Positions 29,544 through 35,435 of a stretch of 35,435 bases of DNA are shown in pieces (within the stretch, counting starts at the first letter, position 1; each line of letters starts with the position of its first letter). The position numbers were made by a program, and so were the translations under genes. The DNA is from Bacteroidales bacterium. Lineage in GTDB: Bacteria > Bacteroidota > Bacteroidia > Bacteroidales > UBA932. The notes beneath the pieces were generated by a model. It was not told the origin of the DNA. It did not search any database and saw nothing but the letters and a program-made list of their open reading frames with translations. The stretch is from the NCBI GenBank assembly GCA_017458145.1, contig JAFTGA010000042.1, forward strand, positions 1-35,435. Direction: 5' to 3'.

Positions 29544-31442
29544 ATGTCCAAGAATTTTATTCTGCTGTTTTGCCTTGCTGCAGCCTTGGCCGGCTGCCGC
29601 GGGCAGGCCCCGCAGGCGGGCTATCCGATCGGGCAGGTGCCCTTCACCGATGTTCAGGTCTCCGATGCGTTCTGGGGACAGCGCCTGCAGGCCAGCCGCG
29701 AAGTCACGATCCCGCTTGCGTTCAGCAAGTGCGAGGAGACGGGACGCTACGAGAATTTCGTGCGTGCCACGAAACCCGATTCCACCTTCCGGGTGGAGGG
29801 TTTCTCTTTCGACGACACGGATGTCTATAAGACCATCGAGGGCGCGAGCTACCTTCTGCAGACCTATCCAGACGCGAATCTTGAAGCCTACATCGACAGC
29901 GTGCTGGTGCTCGTCGCGGCCGCGCAGGAGCCGGACGGCTACCTGAACACCGCCCGCCAGATGAATCCCTGGCATCCGCATCCGTGGATGGGGAAGGAGC
30001 GCTGGTCGCAGGTGGAGGAGCTCAGCCACGAATTCTACAACCTTGGCCACATGGTCGAGGGCGCCGTGGCGCACTGGCAGGCCACAGGCAAACGCAATTT
30101 CCTGGATATCGCGATCCGCTATGCCGACTGCGTGTGCGCGGCGATCGGAGACGGGGAGGGGCAGGTGGCGCGCGTGCCGGGGCACCAGATCGCCGAGATG
30201 GCCCTGTGCAAGCTTTATCTGGCGACGGGGGATGCCAAATATCTCGCCCAGGCGAAGTATTTCCTGGACAAGCGGGGCCGCACGGAGCACCGGGATCCCT
30301 ACAACCAGTCGCACCTGCCTGTCCTGGAGCAGGACGAGGCGGTGGGACATGCCGTCCGCGCCGAGTATATGTATTCGGGGATGGCGGACGTGGCCGCGCT
30401 GACCGGCGAACAGGCATACATCGATGCGATCGACCGCATCTGGGAGAATATCGTCACCAGGAAACTGTACCTGACGGGCGGCGTCGGCGCCCGCCACGCC
30501 GGGGAAGCGTTCGGCGGGGATTATGAGTTGCCGAACCTGACTTCCTACTGCGAGACCTGCGCGGCGATCGGCAACGTCTATACCAACTACCGGATGTTCC
30601 TGCTGCACGGCGACGCCAAGTATATCGACGTGCTGGAGCGGACGCTCTACAACGGCGTGATCTCGGGCGTGTCGCTCGACGGCGGCGCCTTCTTCTATCC
30701 GAATCCGCTGGAGTCTGACGGACGCCACCAGCGCGAGCCCTGGTTCGGCTGCGCCTGCTGCCCGTCCAACATCTGCCGCTTCATCCCGTCCGTGCCGGGC
30801 TATGTCTATGCCGCGAAGGACCGGGACCTGTATGTGAATCTCTATCTGGACAATACGATGACACACCGGATCGGGGGCAGGGAAGTCACGCTCTCCCAGC
30901 ACACGGACTACCCGTGGAGCGGGAGTGTCCGCGTGTGCGTGGACGCCAATGCGGCGGGACGTTTCACCCTGCGCCTCCGTATCCCGGGCTGGGTGCGCGG
31001 CGAGGTGGTGCCGGGCGACCTGTATGCCTTCGCGGACAGCCGGCCGACGCCCTACAGCGTCAGCCTGAACGGCGAACGGCTCTCCGGCGAGCTCCAGGAC
31101 GGCTATTTCTGCATCACGCGTGACTGGAAGACCGGAGACGAGGTCGCGCTCGACTTCCCGATGGAGCCGCGCTTCGTGCGCGCAAACAAGGCCGTGGAGG
31201 CAGACCGCGGCCGCCTGGCCGTGGAGTGCGGCCCGCTGGTGTACTGCGCCGAATGGCCGGACAATGCCGGCGACGTGCTGCAGGCCGAGGTCTCCGCGGA
31301 GGATGTGCTGACGGAGGAATTCCGCGGCGATCTGCCGGGCGGGCTGCGCGTGGTGCGGGACGGCGCCCTCACGCTGATCCCGTATTACGCCTGGAACCAT
31401 CGCGGGGCCGGGCACATGGAAGTCTGGATGAAAGAGAAATAG
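29544..31442 (+). CDS. GH127-family beta-L-arabinofuranosidase-like lipoprotein
   Basis: The 632-aa protein has a lipoprotein signal (MSKNFILLFCLAAALAGC) and a full DUF1680/GH127 (alpha/alpha)6-barrel. In Bifidobacterium HypBA1 the catalytic site is a zinc-bound Cys nucleophile with a Glu, two further Cys and an acid Glu. Here SYCETCAAIGN gives E337 and C339, and WFGCACCPSNICR gives C403, C405 and C406, so the zinc-thiolate site is complete and C405 is the likely nucleophile. The enzyme should release L-arabinofuranose or a related sugar from plant glycans at the cell surface or periplasm. It starts 9 nt after the SRP RNA terminator without a promoter of its own that I can see. The next gene starts directly after its stop. 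Confidence 0.9.
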   Translation: MSKNFILLFCLAAALAGCRGQAPQAGYPIGQVPFTDVQVSDAFWGQRLQASREVTIPLAFSKCEETGRYENFVRATKPDSTFRVEGFSFDDTDVYKTIEGASYLLQTYPDANLEAYIDSVLVLVAAAQEPDGYLNTARQMNPWHPHPWMGKERWSQVEELSHEFYNLGHMVEGAVAHWQATGKRNFLDIAIRYADCVCAAIGDGEGQVARVPGHQIAEMALCKLYLATGDAKYLAQAKYFLDKRGRTEHRDPYNQSHLPVLEQDEAVGHAVRAEYMYSGMADVAALTGEQAYIDAIDRIWENIVTRKLYLTGGVGARHAGEAFGGDYELPNLTSYCETCAAIGNVYTNYRMFLLHGDAKYIDVLERTLYNGVISGVSLDGGAFFYPNPLESDGRHQREPWFGCACCPSNICRFIPSVPGYVYAAKDRDLYVNLYLDNTMTHRIGGREVTLSQHTDYPWSGSVRVCVDANAAGRFTLRLRIPGWVRGEVVPGDLYAFADSRPTPYSVSLNGERLSGELQDGYFCITRDWKTGDEVALDFPMEPRFVRANKAVEADRGRLAVECGPLVYCAEWPDNAGDVLQAEVSAEDVLTEEFRGDLPGGLRVVRDGALTLIPYYAWNHRGAGHMEVWMKEK

Positions 31443-32825
31443 ATGAAGTCTGAGATCATAATCATCGGCGGGGGAGCCTCCGGTCTGATGGCGGCGTACC
31501 ACGCTGCCCGGACGCTCGTGGACGCCGGCCGGAGTGCGCAGGTGACGGTGCTGGAGAAGATGCCGCGCCCGGCGCGCAAGGTGATGATCACCGGCAAGGG
31601 CCGGTGCAATTTCACGAATGTCAAGGAGTGGAACGAATTCTCCGCGCACATCCGCTCGAAGCCGAATTTCGTCAAGTCGGCGTTCTACAATCTGCCCCCG
31701 CAAGCCGTTGTGGGCTGGTTCGAGGGATTCGGGATGCCGGCCGTCGTCGAGCGCGGCGACCGGGCTTTTCCAGTCTCGCACCACGCTTCCGACGTAGTCG
31801 ACACCCTCGTGAACGCCTGCCTCTCGCTCGGCGTCAAGATCATTACGGAAGCCGAAGTCGCCAGCATCGCGCAGGAGCTCCCCGGCGGAGCTTTTTTCCG
31901 CGTGATGCTGGCGGATGGACAGGAATATGTGTGCCAGAAACTGATCGTGGCGACGGGCGGGCTGAGCTATCCGACGACGGGATCGACCGGCGACGGGCTG
32001 CGCTGGGCGGAGGCGCTCGGACACCGGATCGTGCCGACCTTCCCGTCTTTGACGGCCCTGGTCCCGAAAGGATATAAACTCACGGAAGACAAAGACTTGC
32101 ATATTGACCGGAGCACCCAGCTCTCGGAGCTGGGACAGGCCCTGTGCGGCATCCAGCTCAAGAATATCCAGCTGTCGCTGCAGATCGAAGGCACGGAGGC
32201 GGATAGCGAATTCGGCGACATCGATTTCACCGACGGCGGCCTGGAAGGACCGGTCGGCTTCCAACTCAGCCGCAAGGCCGTCAAGGCCCTCGTGAACGGC
32301 TCGCGCGTGTCGCTGGTCCTGGACCTCAAGCCGGGCGTCGATCTGACGGAACTGACCGTCCGCGTCAAAGAACTCTGGGCGGAAATCGACAAGGATCCGC
32401 GCTCGAAGCGGCTTCGCGAAAAAGAACGCTGCCGCATCCTGCTCGGCAAGCTGATGCCCTGGGACCTCATCCCGGCCTTCACCGCCATGAATCCCGGCAT
32501 CCTCACGCTGGAGCGGCAGGGGAGGACCGACACCAAGGTCTGGGTGAACCTCGTCACCATTGCCAAAGCGCTGAAGGCCTGGAAGTTCGATATCGCAGGC
32601 CACGTGGGCTACGAGCGCGCGGTCGTCACGGCCGGCGGCGTTTCGACGGACGACTTCGTCGCCAAGACGATGGCGTCCCGCGTCGTGCCGGGCCTCTACC
32701 TCTGTGGCGAGGTGCTGGACATCGACGCCGATACGGGCGGCTACAATCTCCAGCTGGCCTTCTCTACCGGCGCGCTCGCGGGGCTGAATGCAGCGAAATC
32801 CTTAATGAATGATCGATATGACTGA
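31443..32825 (+). CDS. NAD(P)/FAD-dependent oxidoreductase, HI0933/BaiN family
   Basis: The 460-aa flavoprotein begins with the FAD motif IIIIGGGASGLMAAYHAA. It then shows the family hallmark KVMITGKGRCNFTN, VATGGLSYPTTGSTGDGLRWAEALGH, and the C-terminal AVVTAGGVSTDDF with LYLCGEVLDIDADTGGYNLQLAFSTG. Family members include BaiN, linked to bile-acid dehydroxylation in Clostridium, but most Bacteroidetes copies are housekeeping proteins of unknown substrate, so no bile-acid role is claimed. The ATG directly follows the GH127 stop with no gap, and the cysteine desulfidase gene overlaps its 3' end, so the three are probably one transcript. Confidence 0.9.
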   Translation: MKSEIIIIGGGASGLMAAYHAARTLVDAGRSAQVTVLEKMPRPARKVMITGKGRCNFTNVKEWNEFSAHIRSKPNFVKSAFYNLPPQAVVGWFEGFGMPAVVERGDRAFPVSHHASDVVDTLVNACLSLGVKIITEAEVASIAQELPGGAFFRVMLADGQEYVCQKLIVATGGLSYPTTGSTGDGLRWAEALGHRIVPTFPSLTALVPKGYKLTEDKDLHIDRSTQLSELGQALCGIQLKNIQLSLQIEGTEADSEFGDIDFTDGGLEGPVGFQLSRKAVKALVNGSRVSLVLDLKPGVDLTELTVRVKELWAEIDKDPRSKRLREKERCRILLGKLMPWDLIPAFTAMNPGILTLERQGRTDTKVWVNLVTIAKALKAWKFDIAGHVGYERAVVTAGGVSTDDFVAKTMASRVVPGLYLCGEVLDIDADTGGYNLQLAFSTGALAGLNAAKSLMNDRYD

Positions 32826-34110
32826 CGAACAAATCATTGCCCTGATCAAGCGGGAGGTCGTGCCGGCCATCGGCTGCACGGAACCCGCTGCGGTCGCCCT
32901 CTGCACCGCATACGCCACGGAAGCGCTCGGGGTGCGTCCCGAGCGGATCGACGTCCGGCTCAGCGCCAACATGCTCAAGAACGCGATGGGCGTCGGCATT
33001 CCCGGCACGGGGATGACCGGACTTCCGATTGCGGTGGCGCTGGGCGCCCTGATCGGCAGGAGCCGCTATCAGCTGGAGGTGCTGAAGGACGTCTGTCCGC
33101 AGGCGGTCGCCGATGCGAAGGCCTGGCTGGCAGCCCATCCGCTCTCCATCGGTCTCACGCATGAGAGCGACGAGGTCCTCTATATCGAGGTCCGCTGCGC
33201 GGCCGAAGGCAGGGAAGCGAAGGCCGTCATCGCCCGCGACCACACGCGGCTGGTCTTCCTGGAAGGCCCCTGCGCGCAGCCGCTCGACCTGCGGGCATCC
33301 TTGGGCGACCGCTCGCAGGATGCTGGCGATGAGGAACTTACGCTGCGCCGCGTCTATGAGTTCGCCACGACCGCGCCACTGGAGGACCTGGAATTCATCG
33401 ACGAATCCCGCCGGCTCAACGAGGCCGCCGCCGAGGAAGCCCTGAAGGGCAATTACGGCCACGAACTGGGCAAGACCCTCTCGCGTCCGCTCGGCAAGGG
33501 CATCATGGGCGACTCCATCTTCAGCCACATCCTCAGCGCCACGTCCAGCGCCTGCGACGCGCGCATGGCCGGGGCGAAAATCCCGGTGATGAGCAATTCC
33601 GGCAGCGGCAACCAGGGCATCGCCGCGACGCTCCCCGTGGTCGTCTTCGCCCGGGAGAATCACAATACCGGAGAAGAGCTGACCCGGGCGTTGATCCTGA
33701 GCCACCTGACGGCCATCTACATCAAGCAGAGCCTGGGACGCCTGAGCTGCCTGTGCGGCTGCGTGGTGGCCTCCACTGGCAGCAGCTGCGGCATCACCTA
33801 CCTGATGGGCGGCGGTTACGAGCAGATCTCCTACAGCGTCAAGAACATGATCGCCAACCTGGCGGGGATGGTCTGCGACGGCGCCAAGCCCAGCTGCGCC
33901 CTCAAAGTCAGCAGCGGCGTGTCCACGGCCGTGCTCAGCGCCATGCTGGCGGTGCAGAACCATTCGGTGAGCAGCGTCGAGGGCCTGATCGAGGACGACG
34001 TGGATCGTTGTATCCACAACCTCACCCGCCTGGGCTCCGTCGGCATGCAGGAAACGGACCGGATGGTGCTTGATATTATGACGCACAAGAAAAAATGCGC
34101 TGCCGGGTAG
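32809..34110 (+). CDS. L-cysteine desulfidase family protein (UPF0597/CyuA)
   Basis: Family members are [4Fe-4S] enzymes that split L-cysteine into pyruvate, ammonia and sulfide, and are related to L-serine dehydratase alpha. The 433-aa protein has the N-terminal VVPAIGCTEPAA (C23), MSNSGSGNQGIAATLPV, the Cys group LSCLCGC (C314, C316, C318) with C327, and the family motif CDGAKPSCALK (C356, C363) that holds the cluster. The start may be 32809 or the ATG at 32818; both overlap the preceding flavoprotein gene, by 17 or 8 nt, which indicates translational coupling. No terminator is seen before the tRNA promoter 22 nt downstream. Confidence 0.9.
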   Translation: MIDMTDEQIIALIKREVVPAIGCTEPAAVALCTAYATEALGVRPERIDVRLSANMLKNAMGVGIPGTGMTGLPIAVALGALIGRSRYQLEVLKDVCPQAVADAKAWLAAHPLSIGLTHESDEVLYIEVRCAAEGREAKAVIARDHTRLVFLEGPCAQPLDLRASLGDRSQDAGDEELTLRRVYEFATTAPLEDLEFIDESRRLNEAAAEEALKGNYGHELGKTLSRPLGKGIMGDSIFSHILSATSSACDARMAGAKIPVMSNSGSGNQGIAATLPVVVFARENHNTGEELTRALILSHLTAIYIKQSLGRLSCLCGCVVASTGSSCGITYLMGGGYEQISYSVKNMIANLAGMVCDGAKPSCALKVSSGVSTAVLSAMLAVQNHSVSSVEGLIEDDVDRCIHNLTRLGSVGMQETDRMVLDIMTHKKKCAAG

Positions 34111-34132
34111 TAGGAGATTTCAAAAATATTAC

Positions 34133-34140
34133 TACCTTTG
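34133..34140 (+). promoter_or_regulatory. -7 box of tRNA-Thr
   Basis: TACCTTTG matches TAnnTTTG perfectly and lies 10 nt before the first base of the tRNA. No clear -33 element is seen. Confidence 0.5.
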
Positions 34141-34150
34141 CAATCCCATT

Positions 34151-34223
34151 GCCACTTTAGCTCAGTCGGTAGAGCAGCGCATTCGTAACGCGCAGGTCAA
34201 CAGTTCAAGTCTGTTAAGTGGCT
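34151..34223 (+). tRNA. tRNA-Thr, anticodon CGT
   Basis: The 73-nt gene folds as a complete cloverleaf. The acceptor stem pairs GCCACTT with AAGTGGC, the D stem GCTC with GAGC, and the T stem AACAG with CTGTT around TTCAAGT. The anticodon loop TTCGTAA carries CGT, which reads ACG (Thr). The anticodon stem GCGCA/CGCGC has an A-C mismatch at the pair next to the loop (31-39). The 3' CCA is not encoded. An 11-bp terminator hairpin follows. Confidence 0.93.
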
Positions 34224-34229
34224 CGACAC

Positions 34230-34262
34230 AAGCCCGGCTACCCAATAGCCGGGCTTCGTTTT
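34230..34262 (+). terminator. Terminator after tRNA-Thr
   Basis: A perfect 11-bp stem, AAGCCCGGCTA (34230-34240) and TAGCCGGGCTT (34246-34256) with a 5-nt loop, is followed by CGTTTT. It lies 6 nt after the tRNA. Confidence 0.85.
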
Positions 34263-34305
34263 GAGCCACCCCCTCGGTCGCTTCGCTCCGAATGCCATAG
34301 GACCC
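34263..34305. repeat. Possible partial copy of the inverted-repeat element
   Basis: Read on the minus strand, this stretch has CGGAGC followed by CCGAGGGGGTGGCT. It resembles the end portion of the 23311-23424 element (CGGAGCCGAGGGTGGCT) with a short extra insert. The resemblance is limited to about 20 bases, so this may be a decayed fragment. Confidence 0.35.
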
Positions 34306-34310
34306 GGTGT

Positions 34311-34341
34311 TTTCGATTGTTGCGGAAAAATGCTAACTTTG
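34311..34341 (+). promoter_or_regulatory. Promoter of the metallopeptidase gene
   Basis: TAACTTTG (34334-34341) is a perfect -7 box, with TTTC at 34311-34314 at 19-bp spacing as a near -33 match. It leaves a leader of about 18 nt before the ATG at 34364. Confidence 0.6.
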
Positions 34342-34363
34342 TGTGTTTTAACCACACAATGCT

Positions 34364-35230
34364 ATGCAACTTGACGGAAGAAGACAGAGTACCAACGTCG
34401 ATGACCGGCGTGGTATGTCCGGCGGCAAAGTCGCCGGCGGCGTGGGCCTTGGTGGCCTGATTATCATCGGACTGATCACGCTCCTGATGGGCGGTGATCC
34501 GGGAGAGGTCCTGCAGCAGGTGACCCAGGTGGGCGGAACGGAAATCGTCTCCCAGAGCGGCCGCACCCCGACCGCCGAAGAGGAGGAACTTGCCGTGTTC
34601 ACCAAGCAGATCCTTGCCAGTACTGAGGATGTCTGGACCAAGGTCTTCGCCCAGTACGGACGTACCTACACCGCGCCGCAGCTGGTCCTTTACAACGACT
34701 ATGTGCAGACTGCGAGCGGCACGGCCTCCGCGCAGATGGGTCCGTTCTACAACAGCGCGGACCAGTGTGTCTATATCGACCTGTCCTTCTTTTCCACGAT
34801 GCGGCAGCAGATCGGAGCCGACGGCGACTTTGCGTATGCGTATGTGATCGCCCACGAGATCGGCCACCACGTGCAGTACCTTCTGGGCACGCTGGGACAG
34901 GCGCACCAGCAGATGGCGCGCATGAGCCAGACCGAGAGCAACCGGATGAGCGTCCGGATCGAGCTGCAGGCCGACTTCCTGGCCGGCATCTGGGCCAACT
35001 ACGAGAACCGGATGTTCCGCTCCCTGGAGGAAGGTGACCTGGAGGAGGGGATCGACCTCGCCGCCAAGATCGGCGACGACTATCTCCAGAAGAAGGCGCG
35101 CGGCTACGCCCAGCCTGAGTCTTTCAACCACGGCACCTCCGAACAGCGCAAGCGCTGGCTGCTCAAGGGCTACCGCTCAGGCGACCTCAATCAGGGAGAC
35201 ACCTTCTCCCTCAACTACAACCAGCTGTAA
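34364..35230 (+). CDS. Neutral zinc metallopeptidase, YpfJ family
   Basis: The 288-aa protein begins with a short Gly- and Arg-rich cytosolic stretch and has one N-terminal membrane segment (about residues 26-43, GGVGLGGLIIIGLITLLMG). The YpfJ/PF04228 domain follows. The zinc motif is HEIGHH with H164, E165 and H168; a downstream RIELQADFLAGIWA helix supplies a further likely ligand. FSTMRQQIGADGDFAYAYVIAHEIGHHVQ and ESFNHGTSEQRKRWLLKG are family signatures. The N-terminal MQLDGRRQSTNVDDRRG is also typical. The substrate is unknown. It has its own promoter and a strong terminator, so it is a single-gene unit. Confidence 0.92.
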   Translation: MQLDGRRQSTNVDDRRGMSGGKVAGGVGLGGLIIIGLITLLMGGDPGEVLQQVTQVGGTEIVSQSGRTPTAEEEELAVFTKQILASTEDVWTKVFAQYGRTYTAPQLVLYNDYVQTASGTASAQMGPFYNSADQCVYIDLSFFSTMRQQIGADGDFAYAYVIAHEIGHHVQYLLGTLGQAHQQMARMSQTESNRMSVRIELQADFLAGIWANYENRMFRSLEEGDLEEGIDLAAKIGDDYLQKKARGYAQPESFNHGTSEQRKRWLLKGYRSGDLNQGDTFSLNYNQL

Positions 35231-35247
35231 GGAGTTTTAACCCGACG

Positions 35248-35300
35248 AAAGAGGGTGACTAAAAAGTCAATAGACTGATTAGTCACCCTCTTTCTTCTTA
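35248..35300 (+). terminator. Strong terminator after the metallopeptidase gene
   Basis: AAAGAGGGTGACTAA (35248-35262) and TTAGTCACCCTCTTT (35279-35293) form a perfect 15-bp stem, with a smaller AGTC/GACT hairpin in the loop. The 3' side runs into TTTCTTCTT. It is near-symmetrical and might also work on the other strand. Confidence 0.85.
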
Positions 35301-35330
35301 GTATATACGGCGCTGGCGGAGGCGCCAGGC

Positions 35331-35435
35331 AGGCTCACCCTGCAAACCTTCGCTTCGCTCATCCCTCCCACCGCTTCGCGGCGGGCCCCTCCCGTTCACG
35401 AGGCCACGGGCGGCCACGGGTTTGCAGGGCGACCT
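35331..35435. repeat. MITE-like inverted-repeat element, second copy, at the window edge
   Basis: The ends are inverted repeats: AGGCTCACCCTGCAAACC (35331-35348) and GGTTTGCAGGGCGACCT (35419-35435), with CCCTGCAAACC perfect in both. The interior CCTCCC, CCGCTTCGCGG and GGGCCCCTCCC aligns with the minus strand of the copy at 23311-23424. The window ends at the outer edge of the right repeat. A small hairpin CTGGCG-GAGG-CGCCAG lies just outside at 35313-35328. No coding capacity is seen. Confidence 0.75.

Noticed and set aside
31443-32825. Bile-acid-converting BaiN
   Set aside because: Only the broad HI0933/BaiN family is supported; no other bai genes are nearby and the neighbours are unrelated.
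34151-34310. Integration site at tRNA-Thr
   Set aside because: No direct duplication of the tRNA 3' end, integrase or phage-type gene is seen in the window.
1-35435. CRISPR array, transposase or phage genes
   Set aside because: No regularly spaced direct repeats and no protein with transposase, integrase, Cas or phage structural motifs were found; the repeats seen are short palindromic elements without coding capacity.

Overview
The window is about 35.4 kb of GC-rich, gene-dense chromosome from an anaerobic member of the Bacteroidales. Four things support this. At least eleven genes are preceded by a TAnnTTTG -7 box, the primary-sigma promoter signature of Bacteroidetes, and Shine-Dalgarno sequences are almost absent. 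The gene content is typical of the phylum: the long form of amidophosphoribosyltransferase, a DUF5723 outer-membrane protein, M64 peptidase, GH127 and GH105 enzymes, tandem DUF1080 domains, and tsaD divergent from tamB. Lipoprotein signals and oxygen-sensitive Fe-S enzymes fit an anaerobic gut or rumen lifestyle. The genus cannot be fixed from the sequence; a high-GC lineage such as an Alistipes or Cryptobacteroides relative is only a guess.

Layout. 3-1391: 5'-truncated purF-like gene with a strong terminator. 1533-6941: a five-gene plus-strand cluster of hypB, a 941-aa multi-[4Fe-4S]/FAD/NAD(P) flavoprotein, hypA, a small membrane protein and a DUF5692-like multi-pass membrane protein. No hydrogenase or hypCDEF gene is in the window. 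7016-9422: minus-strand pair of an exported UroD-like lipoprotein and a tandem DUF1080 protein. 9498-12188: M64 peptidase, thiL and a DUF1232 protein. 12190-21530: minus-strand block of an MBL hydrolase, mtaB, a GH105/propeller fusion, an RsmI-like methyltransferase and tamB. 21631-24322: tsaD and a COG2509-like flavoprotein. 24294-27437: minus-strand deoD, DUF5723 and DUF362 genes. 27549-34110: mnmA, cdd, SRP RNA, GH127, a BaiN/HI0933-type flavoprotein and an L-cysteine desulfidase. 34151-35230: tRNA-Thr(CGT) and a YpfJ-type metallopeptidase, followed by a terminator and a repeat element at the window edge.

Functional themes. Three enzymes modify tRNA: TsaD makes t6A37, MtaB converts it to ms2t6A37, and MnmA makes 2-thiouridine 34. 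Several exported enzymes suggest use of plant or host polysaccharide (GH105, GH127, DUF1080) and protein (M64). Nucleoside salvage is represented by deoD and cdd.

The least explained parts are three. First is the HypA/HypB cluster tied to a large electron-transfer flavoprotein and two membrane proteins instead of a hydrogenase. Second are two families of small palindromic repeats that sit in frame inside protein-coding genes (thiL, the rsmI-like gene and the COG2509-like gene). Third are several genes whose -7 box lies only 4-5 nt from the start codon, which predicts leaderless mRNAs.
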